64,000 nt of DNA from Epilithonimonas hungarica (GCF_900102265.1 NZ_FNBH01000001.1:1426001-1490000); one strand, 5' to 3'. Shown: positions 1 through 9,139, numbered from the stretch's first letter. Numbers and translations are program-made. Notes: generated by a model not told the origin, from the letters alone.

Positions 1-1850
1 TTAGCAAGAAAAAAGTGGCAACTGTTCTTTTGATTTTATTAAGTTTCGGAATCAATGCTCAGGAAATTGATATGCATGGAACAGACGGAAGCCACGAAGG
101 TCATTCCCATTCAACCGAAGCAAAAGCAACTTCTGCGAGTAAAAATCCGATGGTTTTGGATGCGGACGAAATGGTGAAAAATATTACAATCAACAAAGAA
201 CACGCAGACAAATTTGGTTCTCTATTGGTTCAAAATTACGAAGGTCGTATTGTTCCTGCTAACACACAGGCGCTTGATATTTTACATAAATTGACTTCAC
301 GTTCCAAATTCCAGGATCTGGATGCCAATCAGTGGTTCTTGGCTGCTACGATTGACCCGATGTTTTGGGCTCAGGTCAATATCATCAAAATTGAAACTGC
401 GGGTAAAGTTGGAAAAGACCTGAGAGCAAAAACAAAAGCTACGGACGAAGGTTTTACAAGTTTGATTAAATTATTCCCAGCCGATAAAAACGGAAATCTT
501 CGCTTTGTTTTGGAGGATGATTATAATGATGCATTTAGAAAAAAAGCCTCTGAAAGAACAAGATATGATGAAGCAGTTATTAAATTAAATGACAAAGTTC
601 AAGTATTGAATGGGATTATGTCCTACCAATATTTCCGAACAGTTCCGGTAAAAAATGACCCGAATCACACTTGGAATTCTGTAATGACACCGACTTTTGA
701 GCCGGATGAAAATGCACAGGCGGTTTTGGGACCATATTTGTCTAGTGTACTTTTGGCAACACAGGGTGGAAGCTGGGCAAAAGCTGATGCTGAACTTAAA
801 AAAGTAGAAGAATATCAACAGAAATGGGGCAAAAATGTAGTGCCTTCTGAAACCAAAGTCAAGCTTGAGGTTTTGATGAATACATTGGACATCAACTTCA
901 AATTGTTGATCTTCTACACAATTATTGGAGGATTGCTTTTAGTTTTAGGTTTTATAGAATTATTTAGATCCAATAAAATCCTTCATAATGTTATAAAAGC
1001 AATCATTTATATAGGTGCGGTTGGTTACACTTTCCATTTCTTAGGATTGGTTGCTAGATGGTACATCTCTGGACATGCACCTTGGAGCAATGGTTATGAA
1101 GCGATTATTTTCATCTCTTGGGTGGGGATTACTGCGGGTTATGCATTGTATAGAAACTCAAATGCTTTGATTCCCGCGGCAGGATTTTTAGTAGCAGTGA
1201 TTATGATGGGATTTGCGCACGGTGGTTCCGCACTTGACCCGCAGATCACACCATTAGTTCCTGTTCTTAAGTCCTATTGGTTAGTAGTTCATGTTGCGAT
1301 TATCACTTCAAGTTACGGGTTCTTCTCCTTGTCGATGTTGATTGCAATGATCTCTTTGATTTTCTATGTGATTTCAAACAAAGAGACATTCAAAAAACAT
1401 AATGATACAACGCTGAAAGAATTGGCAATCGTAAGTGAAATGTCTTTGAACATCGGACTGTTAGCGTTAACAATCGGAAACTTCTTAGGTGGAATTTGGG
1501 CCAATGAATCCTGGGGACGTTACTGGAGCTGGGACCCGAAAGAAACTTGGGCTTTCATCTCGATTATGGTCTATGCATTTGTGATCCATATGAGGCTCGT
1601 CCCGGGACTGAGAGGCAGATACACTTTCCACGTGGTGACGATGTTTGCTTTCTGTTCAATGGTAATGACATATTTTGGCGTTAATTATTACTTGTCAGGA
1701 TTGCACTCATACGCAAAAGGAGACCCGATCCCATTACCAACTTGGGTCTATATCAGTTTAGCGTATATGATTCTCCTTTCTGTGGCAGCTTGGTTTAAGT
1801 ATAAAAAGCTGAACCAGAAAAATGAAAAGAGAACACAGGTTGAGCCTTAA
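1..1850 (+). CDS. ccsA: Cytochrome c biogenesis protein, CcsA domain (5' end outside window)
   Basis: Haem-handling subunit of system II cytochrome c maturation, acting at the inner membrane. The reading frame is open to the left edge with no convincing start, so the gene begins before the window. A GTG at 15 is only the first internal start-like codon. A hydrophobic stretch and a His-rich linker near the left edge are followed by a periplasmic-type region (about nt 150-880) and a series of membrane helices (about nt 900-1800). The CcsA haem-binding signature WGxxWxWD is present near nt 1508-1545 (read as WGRYWSWDPKE), with conserved His residues in the helices. In Bacteroidota the CcsB (ResB) and CcsA parts are usually fused in one protein of about 1,000 residues, so the missing part is probably the ResB-like half (inference). 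A strong terminator follows the stop codon. Confidence 0.9.
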   Translation, partial: SKKKVATVLLILLSFGINAQEIDMHGTDGSHEGHSHSTEAKATSASKNPMVLDADEMVKNITINKEHADKFGSLLVQNYEGRIVPANTQALDILHKLTSRSKFQDLDANQWFLAATIDPMFWAQVNIIKIETAGKVGKDLRAKTKATDEGFTSLIKLFPADKNGNLRFVLEDDYNDAFRKKASERTRYDEAVIKLNDKVQVLNGIMSYQYFRTVPVKNDPNHTWNSVMTPTFEPDENAQAVLGPYLSSVLLATQGGSWAKADAELKKVEEYQQKWGKNVVPSETKVKLEVLMNTLDINFKLLIFYTIIGGLLLVLGFIELFRSNKILHNVIKAIIYIGAVGYTFHFLGLVARWYISGHAPWSNGYEAIIFISWVGITAGYALYRNSNALIPAAGFLVAVIMMGFAHGGSALDPQITPLVPVLKSYWLVVHVAIITSSYGFFSLSMLIAMISLIFYVISNKETFKKHNDTTLKELAIVSEMSLNIGLLALTIGNFLGGIWANESWGRYWSWDPKETWAFISIMVYAFVIHMRLVPGLRGRYTFHVVTMFAFCSMVMTYFGVNYYLSGLHSYAKGDPIPLPTWVYISLAYMILLSVAAWFKYKKLNQKNEKRTQVEP

Positions 1851-1852
1851 AT

Positions 1853-1884
1853 AAAAAAGCTGTCAGATTTTAGACAGCTTTTTT
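1853..1884 (+). terminator. Intrinsic terminator after ccsA
   Basis: A 12-bp stem (AAAAAAGCTGTC paired with GACAGCTTTTTT) with an 8-nt loop and a T-run lies directly after the ccsA stop codon. Confidence 0.85.
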
Positions 1885-1892
1885 ATTTTGTC

Positions 1893-2186
1893 CCTTTTTC
1901 TGACAAAATTACCGATGGCGAATATACTTTTAGCTTTGGCGGTTTCAAAGTTGTCGATGTCAATTATGATATTAGCCTTGGCGAGTATACTTTTGGCTTT
2001 GGCAAGTATAAAACTGCTCATGGCGTTTATGCTATTAGCCTTGGCGTTGACAAAGTTACCGATGACGGATATAAAACAACTGATGGCGATTATAATATTA
2101 TCCTTGGCGATTTCAAAACTACCCTTGATGGTTATAATATTATCATTGACAATTATAATATTCGCCTTGGTAAAAATAATTTTTAC
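1893..2186. repeat. Degenerate 21-bp tandem repeat array, 14 units
   Basis: Fourteen consecutive 21-nt units can be aligned without gaps from 1893. Most follow the pattern (c/g)(a/t)tGGCGattataatattacc. The core GGCG and the tail (a/t)TTACC or ATTAGC recur best. The array fills the space between the ccsA terminator and the convergent phosphatase gene. Because 21 is a multiple of three and the units lack stops, several frames on both strands stay open. In one frame the units read as heptads of the form x-G-x-Y-x-x-x, but that frame has no start codon after the terminator. Another frame gives a 105-aa ORF starting with TTG that is only a Leu/Ala-rich repeat artefact. I regard the array as non-coding, or as the remnant of a repeat-protein gene. 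Confidence 0.85.
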
Positions 2187-2218
2187 CCTTCTCCAATTAA
2201 ATTGAAAAATAACCAGGC

Positions 2219-3076
2219 CTACTTTAAAAACTTCTTAATATAAACCTCCCGTTGATTCTCAGAAATATCTAGGATGTGATGGATATAGTTATCCATAGAA
2301 CCATACTTTTTATCAATCTCATCAAAAGCAGACTGGAGATAATTACGCTCGACCCATCCTGTTTTTTCTAAAACACCAATGTCCAATTTTGGAAATATGA
2401 AATGTAAATTATTAGCCAAGTTTAACCGCTTCTGAATTACTTTTTGTCTCAGATTATTGGATTGTAGATATTCCTCGAAAATAACAGAACTATCAAATTT
2501 CAGAATTTTCAAGATCAGAGCTGTGATCATTCCGGTTCTGTCTTTTCCTGCAGTACAATGGTAAAGGACCGGCTGCTCAGAATCCAGGATTTCTGTAATG
2601 ATCTTCTTAATGACATCCGGATTTTCAGAAATATAATCTTTATAAAATTGCATCATTCTTGCGTCTGCATCATCTTTCTTAAACCTGCCTTTTAAAACTT
2701 GCTTTTTGGCATCTTTCAACTCTCCGTTTTCATCTTCGAAGGCGGGGTGATTTTGGTAAGAAATAGTCTTTGGGAAATGATCTGGTTCTTTTGTTATTTC
2801 CTGATGCGTTCTCAGGTCAATGATTTTATTGATCTTCAACGATTCGATTTCGTCGAAAGAAGAATTTCTAAGTTTGTGGAGATTCCCGCTTCTGTAGATC
2901 AGACTGTCTTTTAAAGACTTTCCTTCAGAGTTTTTAATTCCTCCTAAATATCGAAAGTTATTGACCTTCTTGATTTCAACTTGGTTTTTATTATAGTAGG
3001 TAGAGAACTCGGGTTGGGAATGATAAGTTTTACAGGAAACCAAAAATAGAAGGATCAAAAAATAGAGATATTTCAT
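2219..3076 (-). CDS. Tyrosine-phosphatase family lipoprotein (IphP-like)
   Basis: A 285-aa protein-tyrosine-phosphatase-fold hydrolase of the IphP/Tyr-Ser phosphatase type. The P-loop signature CX5R is read as HCTAGKDRTG at residues 173-182, which supplies the nucleophilic Cys and the phosphate-binding Arg. The N-terminus is a short signal peptide ending in a lipobox (LVSC, Cys15), so the protein is probably lipid-anchored in the periplasm or at the outer membrane. The substrate is unknown; relatives dephosphorylate phospho-Tyr/Ser or phosphoinositides. It stands alone between the 21-bp array and the PNGase-like gene, which has the same orientation. A terminator separates it from that upstream gene, so it is probably transcribed on its own. 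Confidence 0.85.
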   Translation of the reverse strand: MKYLYFLILLFLVSCKTYHSQPEFSTYYNKNQVEIKKVNNFRYLGGIKNSEGKSLKDSLIYRSGNLHKLRNSSFDEIESLKINKIIDLRTHQEITKEPDHFPKTISYQNHPAFEDENGELKDAKKQVLKGRFKKDDADARMMQFYKDYISENPDVIKKIITEILDSEQPVLYHCTAGKDRTGMITALILKILKFDSSVIFEEYLQSNNLRQKVIQKRLNLANNLHFIFPKLDIGVLEKTGWVERNYLQSAFDEIDKKYGSMDNYIHHILDISENQREVYIKKFLK

Positions 3077-3121
3077 TTTTTAAGAACGTTTTCTCATGCT
3101 TAAATATTTTTCGAGTTAAAT

Positions 3122-3147
3122 AAAAATTCCTGCCGATCAAGCAGGAA
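3122..3147 (-). terminator. Terminator of the PNGase F-like gene
   Basis: Seven-bp stem TTCCTGC/GCAGGAA with a 7-nt loop. On the minus strand it is followed by a T-rich run, just past the stop of the gene at 3159. Confidence 0.75.
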
Positions 3148-3158
3148 CCTTTATAATT

Positions 3159-4808
3159 TTATTGTTTGATGACCTTCTGGGTTTGGGATCTGCCATCTGC
3201 AAAATCTATTTTCATTAGATAAATACCTGATTGTAATTTAGAAAGATTGATCTTTGTGGAATTATCTTCCAGCAATATTTTACCATCAACATTATAAACA
3301 GACACTTTGTTCACTTTTGCGGTTGAATTGATGTTGATAAAATCCTTAACAGGATTTGGATAGATTGATATTTTCTTTGTGTCGATATCTTCTGTTCCAA
3401 GTTTTATTTGAGTAGAGTAAACGGGTCCGTACCAAACACTGCTTTGGTCATTCGAACATTTTGATTTTACATAGGTCTCATAGATCCAGTTAACGGTCAG
3501 GTCTGTTCTTGTATCTTTTGGATCGTTCTCTATGTCACGATAAACTTCGGCACCGGCAGTTGTGAAGACATTTCTTCTTCCCCAAAGTGTTTGCCATTGG
3601 TTAGAAGTTCCAGCTTCTTTCCATTCCGTGCTTACTGTGGTATCTATTTGGCTGGCGATTTTTAAATCATAGGGAGCAGGGCAAATGACATCTCCGTTTT
3701 TCTGATTTTGGATATACATAGAAATCGGGAAATAACCTTGCTGGCCAGTGAAGACGGCAGTAGGGACATCTATTTTGATGGTATGGGTTCCTGCAGAAAG
3801 ATTTCCAAGACCGACTTCACGATTCGGAATAACATCACCCGGACACCAGTTGTTCCAAGATATCCATCCTCTCAAAGTTTTAGCAGTTGTTCCGTAGATC
3901 CCGTTCCCTTGCGTGTTGTATTGTCTGTAATCTTCACAGTTTTTTCCACCTGGCATATATTGACTTACCAACTGGTCATCTAGATAGACGTTATGTACTC
4001 TTTTTACATATTCTTCACCTCCGGAATTTGATCCATGGTTAGAGGTGCTAAGATGTAGAATAGCATTTGGAACAGGCTGTTCAAGCATAAAAGTTACTAA
4101 TCTTGTTGTTTGTCCCGGAACATCTGTAGCATTATAATTATTTAGGTTTTGACGATAAGAAAGTGGTAAAAAGAAGTTTTGAGAAGGTGTTACGACTCCA
4201 CTTGTTACAAATTCCAGATTCCCACGGAAAACATCTGTTCTGTTCGCACATCCAGCAACCTGAGTATTGGCTGCGGCAGAGTAACCATCAGCTCGGAACT
4301 CGATCCAAAAATCATACATAGCAGATAGAGCTGTATCATGCAATATGTTAGAAATATTATCCACCTGAAAACTGTATGGAACCTGAGTTGGCGAAATGTT
4401 TTTGTTCATAAAAGGCGTGATAAAACGTCCAATCTCGATACGCTTGATGTCGCTTTGGTTATAAGTATAAGTTGTTGCTCCTTTTGGTACAAGGACAAGA
4501 TTGACACCAGCAAGTCTGTCATAGTTGTCACAAGCCGCTGTTAGAACGATATTCATTTTTACGCTGCTTCCTATCGATGCGATCTCTGATTCGGTCAGTT
4601 TCCTGGAAATGATGTCCTGTTCATAGGCGTGCAAACGGATTGCGCCTGAAGGGATCTGAGAATATGCTTCCGCAGGTAAAGACTCTCCCTCGCCCAGATA
4701 ATGATACATGCTGTAGAAAGGAACATCATTGAAAACCGATACATTTTGAGATTTAAAAAAAGGTGTTAATGCAAGTCCTGCAAAAACAAAAAGTAATTTT
4801 TTCTTCAT
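3159..4808 (-). CDS. Secreted PNGase F-like peptide-N-glycosidase with T9SS sorting domain
   Basis: A 549-aa exported protein resembling the flavobacterial PNGase F family, which cleaves the amide bond between Asn and N-glycans. A signal peptide (about 1-20) is followed by an N-terminal extension and the two jelly-roll PNGase domains. The segment CDNYDR (93-98) matches the region carrying the catalytic Asp of PNGase F. GGEEYVKR (263-270) matches the region of the active-site Glu. EIGRFITP (125-132) is also family-typical. The last 75 residues form a type A T9SS sorting domain that starts with the IYPNP motif near 478, so the protein should cross the outer membrane by type IX secretion. The N-terminal extension suggests the PNGF-II-like subgroup rather than classical PNGase F (inference). 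It has its own terminator and no obvious operon partners. Confidence 0.85.
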   Translation of the reverse strand: MKKKLLFVFAGLALTPFFKSQNVSVFNDVPFYSMYHYLGEGESLPAEAYSQIPSGAIRLHAYEQDIISRKLTESEIASIGSSVKMNIVLTAACDNYDRLAGVNLVLVPKGATTYTYNQSDIKRIEIGRFITPFMNKNISPTQVPYSFQVDNISNILHDTALSAMYDFWIEFRADGYSAAANTQVAGCANRTDVFRGNLEFVTSGVVTPSQNFFLPLSYRQNLNNYNATDVPGQTTRLVTFMLEQPVPNAILHLSTSNHGSNSGGEEYVKRVHNVYLDDQLVSQYMPGGKNCEDYRQYNTQGNGIYGTTAKTLRGWISWNNWCPGDVIPNREVGLGNLSAGTHTIKIDVPTAVFTGQQGYFPISMYIQNQKNGDVICPAPYDLKIASQIDTTVSTEWKEAGTSNQWQTLWGRRNVFTTAGAEVYRDIENDPKDTRTDLTVNWIYETYVKSKCSNDQSSVWYGPVYSTQIKLGTEDIDTKKISIYPNPVKDFININSTAKVNKVSVYNVDGKILLEDNSTKINLSKLQSGIYLMKIDFADGRSQTQKVIKQ

Positions 4809-4954
4809 ATTAGATTATTATTGCAACAAATTTAGAAAATCTTTGTGAATAGAGCCTTTTTGATAATTGTTTTTATGGATTTAATTTTTGTTTTTATCGA
4901 TTATGTTAAGATTTCGATAATTTAAGTTTCGAATACTTGCAACGGAATTTAAAC

Positions 4955-4985
4955 TTGTGATTCTCCTTGAAAAAAGTTATCTTTA
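4955..4985 (+). promoter_or_regulatory. Promoter candidate of the SPFH gene
   Basis: TTG at 4955-4957, a 20-nt spacer, then TATCTTTA at 4978-4985, close to the Bacteroidota -33/-7 consensus (TTTG, TAnnTTTG). It lies 15 nt before the ATG at 5001. Confidence 0.5.
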
Positions 4986-5000
4986 GAAAAAAAACAAATT

Positions 5001-5930
5001 ATGATATACATTGGATTTATAATATTTTTTGGGCTTATCACATTATTTGCTTCTTTCTTCACAGTAAAACAAGAAACGGCCGCACTTGTGGAACGTTTGG
5101 GAAAATTCCATTCGGCAAGACATGCGGGATTACATTTGAAAATTCCATTCATCGATCAGATCTCGAAACGGATGAATCTTCGTATCCAGCAATTGGATGT
5201 AATGATCGATACCAAAACACTTGATAATGTTTTTGTGAGAATGAAGATCTCGGTACAGTTTCAAGTGATCAGGACTCAGGTTGCAGATGCGTTTTATCGA
5301 CTGGAGAGTCCGCATGATCAGATCACATCCTATGTTTTTGATGTTGTGAGAGCAGAAGTGCCAAAATTGAAATTGGATGATGTTTTCCTTAAGAAAGATG
5401 ATATAGCGGTGGCTGTAAAAGCAGAACTTCAGGAAGCGATGCAAAGTTATGGATATGATATTATCAAAGCTTTGGTAACTGATATCGATCCGGATGAACA
5501 AGTAAAACATGCTATGAACAGGATCAATGCAGCAGAAAGAGAGAAAACTGCAGCGGAATACGAGTCTGAGGCACAAAGGATCAGAATTGTGGCAGTTGCA
5601 AAAGCGGAAGCCGAATCCAAAAAATTACAAGGGCAAGGTATTGCGGACCAAAGAAGAGAAATAGCAAAAGGTCTGGAAGAGTCTGTAAAGGTTTTGAACA
5701 ACGTTAATATCGAACCTCACGAAGCTTCAGCTCTTATCGTTGTGACACAGCATTATGATACTTTGCAGTCTATTGGGGCGAACAATCGTTCAAATCTTGT
5801 TCTTCTGCCAAACACGCCAACAGCTGCCAGCTCTATGTTGAATGATCTGGTTGCGGCAATGGCCGTTTCCAAAAAAATTGAAGATGATGAAACGCCGAAA
5901 CCAAATCGACAGAATCCGAAATTATTATAA
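5001..5930 (+). CDS. SPFH/Band 7 (stomatin-like) membrane protein
   Basis: A 309-aa SPFH-domain protein. Such proteins oligomerise on the inner membrane and organise membrane domains or associated proteases. One N-terminal membrane helix (about 1-20) is followed at once by the SPFH domain (about 22-205, including VKQETAALVERLGKF). An Ala/Glu-rich helical region follows (about 175-235, repeats such as AAEREKTAAEYESEAQRI), then a C-terminal oligomerisation segment. It looks like the short stomatin class (YbbK/QmcA) rather than HflK/HflC. No NfeD partner is adjacent. The gene converges on the AAA protein gene and shares a bidirectional terminator with it. Confidence 0.9.
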   Translation: MIYIGFIIFFGLITLFASFFTVKQETAALVERLGKFHSARHAGLHLKIPFIDQISKRMNLRIQQLDVMIDTKTLDNVFVRMKISVQFQVIRTQVADAFYRLESPHDQITSYVFDVVRAEVPKLKLDDVFLKKDDIAVAVKAELQEAMQSYGYDIIKALVTDIDPDEQVKHAMNRINAAEREKTAAEYESEAQRIRIVAVAKAEAESKKLQGQGIADQRREIAKGLEESVKVLNNVNIEPHEASALIVVTQHYDTLQSIGANNRSNLVLLPNTPTAASSMLNDLVAAMAVSKKIEDDETPKPNRQNPKLL

Positions 5931-5936
5931 AAAATT

Positions 5937-5963
5937 AAAGCCTGAATATTCAGGCTTTTTTTA
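5937..5963. terminator. Bidirectional terminator between SPFH and AAA genes
   Basis: Palindrome AAAGCCTGAATATTCAGGCT followed by a T-run. It lies between convergent genes and touches the stop codon of the minus-strand gene. Confidence 0.8.
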
Positions 5964-7307
5964 TTCTTCGTTAATATGGAATCCGATAGTTCTGATTGGT
6001 TCGTCTTTCGCTTTGTAGTTTTCAAGTTCTTGTTTCAGGTCTTCGATCCTAGCTGCAAAACGGTCATAAGAATTATCTTCTGCCTCGGATAAAAATTGTT
6101 GAACGCTATTTAGATATTCTCCTGTTAGTTTAGAGGCTGATTCTTTCAGACAAGCATCCAGAACCCCTTGACCGATTTGTATGTTTTCAGTTCTGTTTTT
6201 CAGATAGAGACTTCGGATCCGCTTTTTGAGACTTTGGGTGAAATCAATCAGCATTGTATTGGAGAAAACTTTCATTTTTTCTGCAGGCTCTTTCCAAAAT
6301 GGGATCTGATCAGCTTTGTTGTTTTTTAATATTTTAAGCAAAGTTGCATTTTCGTTCAGATTCTTTGTCATGTTGAAAAGCAGCATCTCAGCTCTTTCCT
6401 GTTTGTTTGGCGGGAAAACCGGAATCAAAACATCAAATCTTCCCGGCGCAAGAATCTCTGGTTCTATTCCGATCAGCTCTTTTGCAGAACCGATCATCAC
6501 AATGTTTTCTTTTTCGAATTTTTCGATGTTGTGGAGTGTACTTTCTTTTACGTCTTCATGATCAGAATTGATGATCTGCTTTTCCTGCCTTTGCATCATT
6601 ATCTCGTCAAAGTTTTCTAGGAACAAAATGACATTGTCCTTTTTGAGTATTTGAGAAAGGTATTCATCAAAGCTTGTTTTTTTATCATTGACCAGAATCG
6701 ATTTTAATTGAGATTTTCGGATTTCGAAAAAATCAAAATCGATCATCTCTGCAATTTTTTTAGCCCAGAAGATTTTTCCGCTTCCCGGAGGCCCATAAAC
6801 AATAATACCAGCAGCTTTCTGGATTCCCCAATTTTCAGATTGTTCCGGATTAAGGAAAGGTTCCAGCATGTCTGAAATATAAAAGAATAGATCTCTGTAA
6901 CCAATGAAATCTCTTTGTTTGAGCTCAGTTTTATCTCCAAAATAATTGTAAATGAACTGATAATTCCCACCAAGCTGATTATCTATCCCGAATGTTGATA
7001 TTGATGATTTGTAGATCCCGTTATCATAAATATTAGGGAATTGATCTTGAATGATCTGTTCTATTTTTTCTTTCGGTTGATGGATTCTTTTCGAAATATC
7101 ATCTGCAGTTTTTTCCTTATTCAGGTCTTCATCATATTTTTTTAGAAATTCCTGATTTTCTATGGCAAATCTTTCAAAATTTTGGGTAATATTGAGATTC
7201 GGAGAAAGACAATCAGAGATCTCAAGGTCAAAGTCCTGGATAAACTGTTTGATGCTTTCTTCGGAAACGTCCAGCTTTTTAGAAAATTCGGTGATATTTT
7301 GAATCAT
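5961..7307 (-). CDS. AAA-family protein with degenerate ATPase motifs
   Basis: A 448-aa protein with an AAA fold of the ARC/p97 type. The N-terminal 150 residues are helical and unassigned. The AAA core spans about 165-310. Walker A is read as GPPGSGKI (172-179): Lys178 is present, but Ile replaces the Thr/Ser that coordinates magnesium. The Walker B position reads ILFLEN (227-232) instead of hhhhDE, so the catalytic Glu is Asn. The sensor-1 Asn position is Lys276 and the first Arg of the RPGR motif is Ala287. A helical tail follows. The fold is clear, but ATP hydrolysis looks impaired or lost. It may bind nucleotide or act as a structural partner. It is monocistronic, convergent with the SPFH gene. 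Confidence 0.8.
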   Translation of the reverse strand: MIQNITEFSKKLDVSEESIKQFIQDFDLEISDCLSPNLNITQNFERFAIENQEFLKKYDEDLNKEKTADDISKRIHQPKEKIEQIIQDQFPNIYDNGIYKSSISTFGIDNQLGGNYQFIYNYFGDKTELKQRDFIGYRDLFFYISDMLEPFLNPEQSENWGIQKAAGIIVYGPPGSGKIFWAKKIAEMIDFDFFEIRKSQLKSILVNDKKTSFDEYLSQILKKDNVILFLENFDEIMMQRQEKQIINSDHEDVKESTLHNIEKFEKENIVMIGSAKELIGIEPEILAPGRFDVLIPVFPPNKQERAEMLLFNMTKNLNENATLLKILKNNKADQIPFWKEPAEKMKVFSNTMLIDFTQSLKKRIRSLYLKNRTENIQIGQGVLDACLKESASKLTGEYLNSVQQFLSEAEDNSYDRFAARIEDLKQELENYKAKDEPIRTIGFHINEE

Positions 7308-7397
7308 TTTTAAAATGTTTTTATGAATTTAAACAAAAACCGTACAAATCAAAGTAACAATGTTGTCAAGAATCAGACTTGTATATAAAATATTTCT

Positions 7398-8297
7398 ATG
7401 GAAAAAATTTTGGAAGTAAAAAACTTGACCAAAAAGTTCAAACATATTGCGGTCAACAATATTTCCTTCGATGTAGAAAAAGGTAATGTCTATGGTCTTT
7501 TAGGACCTAATGGAAGTGGGAAGTCAACCACTTTCGGGATGCTGCTTTCTACGATCAATCCAACTTCCGGCAGCTGGAAATGGTTTGGAAAAGAAGGAAC
7601 GGATACTCATACGCTCAAAAAAATCGGAGCAATTATAGAGCAGCCAAATTTCTATCCCTATCTAAGTGCGGAAAAGAATCTTGAAATTGTAGCAACGATC
7701 AAAGAGATTCCGTATTCAAGAATTGATGAGGTATTGGAAGTGGTCAACCTTTTGACGAGAAAAAAAGATGCATTTAAAACCTATTCTTTGGGAATGAAGC
7801 AACGTTTGGCGATTGCTTCTGCTTTGCTTGCAGATCCTGAAGTTTTAATTTTGGATGAGCCTACAAACGGACTTGATCCGGAAGGAATTATTCAGATCAG
7901 AGATATTATTAATTCAATTGCAAAATCGGGAACTACGATCATTGTTGCAAGCCATCTTTTGGACGAGATAGAGAAAATCTGTTCCCACGTTATCGTTCTG
8001 AAACAAGGAAATGCGATCTATTCCGGTTCTGTGGATGCCATGAGCAATACAAAAGGTTTCTTTGAACTGAAAGCGGATAATATTTCTGAGCTTGTTTCTG
8101 TTCTTGGATCTTTCGGGATTTTCTCTTCTGTAAAAGAACAGGATAACCTTATAATTGCCCAGATTTCTAGCGATATTTCTGCATCGGAACTCAATAAAAA
8201 ATTATTCGAAAAAGGAATTTCTCTTTCTCATCTCCAGAAGAAAAAAGAAAGCCTTGAAACCCAATTCCTCGAACTTGTAAAACAATCCAACTCATGA
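7398..8297 (+). CDS. ABC-2 type exporter, ATP-binding subunit
   Basis: A 299-aa ATPase of the bacitracin/lantibiotic-exporter-like ABC-2 class. Walker A is GPNGSGKST (36-44), the signature region is YSLGMKQRLAIA and Walker B is VLILDEPTNGLDP, followed by an H-loop (VASHLLDE). A C-terminal extension of about 80 residues is typical of this class. The stop overlaps the start of the permease gene by 4 bp (ATGA), so the two are translationally coupled and make one transporter. The cargo cannot be told from sequence. The start ATG at 7398 gives the usual domain beginning MEKILEVKNLTKKF. Confidence 0.9.
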   Translation: MEKILEVKNLTKKFKHIAVNNISFDVEKGNVYGLLGPNGSGKSTTFGMLLSTINPTSGSWKWFGKEGTDTHTLKKIGAIIEQPNFYPYLSAEKNLEIVATIKEIPYSRIDEVLEVVNLLTRKKDAFKTYSLGMKQRLAIASALLADPEVLILDEPTNGLDPEGIIQIRDIINSIAKSGTTIIVASHLLDEIEKICSHVIVLKQGNAIYSGSVDAMSNTKGFFELKADNISELVSVLGSFGIFSSVKEQDNLIIAQISSDISASELNKKLFEKGISLSHLQKKKESLETQFLELVKQSNS

Positions 8298-9139
8298 TAC
8301 GATTATTAAAATTAGAATATCTCAAGAATCTGAATTACAGACCTTTCAAGATTTTTTCAGGTTTGTATTTTGTTGTTCTTATTGTTCTGCTGTTTATTGG
8401 TTTGGTAGATTTTGATATTTTAGGGATGAAAATCAATCTTAAAGAGCAGGGGATGTATAACTTTCCGGGTGTTTGGAATTTCACGACTTATATTGTAGGA
8501 TTGCTGAAGATTTTCCTTGGTTGTATTATTGTTTTCTCTATATGTCAGGAGTTTAGCAATAGGATGTTCAAGCAGAATATAATTGATGGATTGAGTCGGG
8601 AAGAGTTTGTTTTTTCAAAGCTTTTGACCATCTTGGCTTTCACTGCTTTTTCAACATTATTGGTTTTTGTGATCGCTTTTATGCTAGGAAAGAGTTATTC
8701 GGTAACACAAGAGGGTGATCTGGTCACTAAAGAAATATATTTCATCTTCAATTACTTTTTGAAGTTATTTAGCTTCTTTTCGTTTCTAATGTTTCTATCC
8801 ATTCTTTTCAGAAAATCGATTTTTGTGTTTCTTGGATTTTTTATGTTTTGGTTTGTAGAGAAAATTTTAATCGGTATTGAGACTTTTAGAGCTCAACAAA
8901 ATATTACTGAATTGGAAAAAGCTAAAGTTTTGAGTACAACCACTTTCTATACAGATTATTTGCCTTTGGAAAGCATGTCGAATTTGATTCCTAATCCATT
9001 GATAAGAACTAATATGGCACAATTGTTAGGGATGCAGTTCAAATTTGAATATCCTTGGTACAGTGTAATTGCTTGTATTGTCTGGTCAACAATTTTTATA
9101 TTGGGAAGCTATTGGATACTTAAGAAAAAAGACTGGTAA
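8294..9139 (+). CDS. ABC-2 type transporter permease
   Basis: A 281-aa integral membrane protein with about six hydrophobic helices (near residues 20-38, 65-85, 105-130, 148-168, 175-190 and 250-272). This is the arrangement of ABC-2 permeases that pair with a separate ATPase. It overlaps the ATPase gene by 4 bp and is its obvious partner. A hairpin with a T-run about 105 nt downstream probably ends the operon. Confidence 0.85.
   Translation: MIRLLKLEYLKNLNYRPFKIFSGLYFVVLIVLLFIGLVDFDILGMKINLKEQGMYNFPGVWNFTTYIVGLLKIFLGCIIVFSICQEFSNRMFKQNIIDGLSREEFVFSKLLTILAFTAFSTLLVFVIAFMLGKSYSVTQEGDLVTKEIYFIFNYFLKLFSFFSFLMFLSILFRKSIFVFLGFFMFWFVEKILIGIETFRAQQNITELEKAKVLSTTTFYTDYLPLESMSNLIPNPLIRTNMAQLLGMQFKFEYPWYSVIACIVWSTIFILGSYWILKKKDW

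Noticed and set aside
1888-2205. 105-aa open frame rich in Leu/Ala
   Set aside because: It is a TTG-started by-product of the stop-free 21-bp repeat; other frames are equally open and none has a credible start signal.
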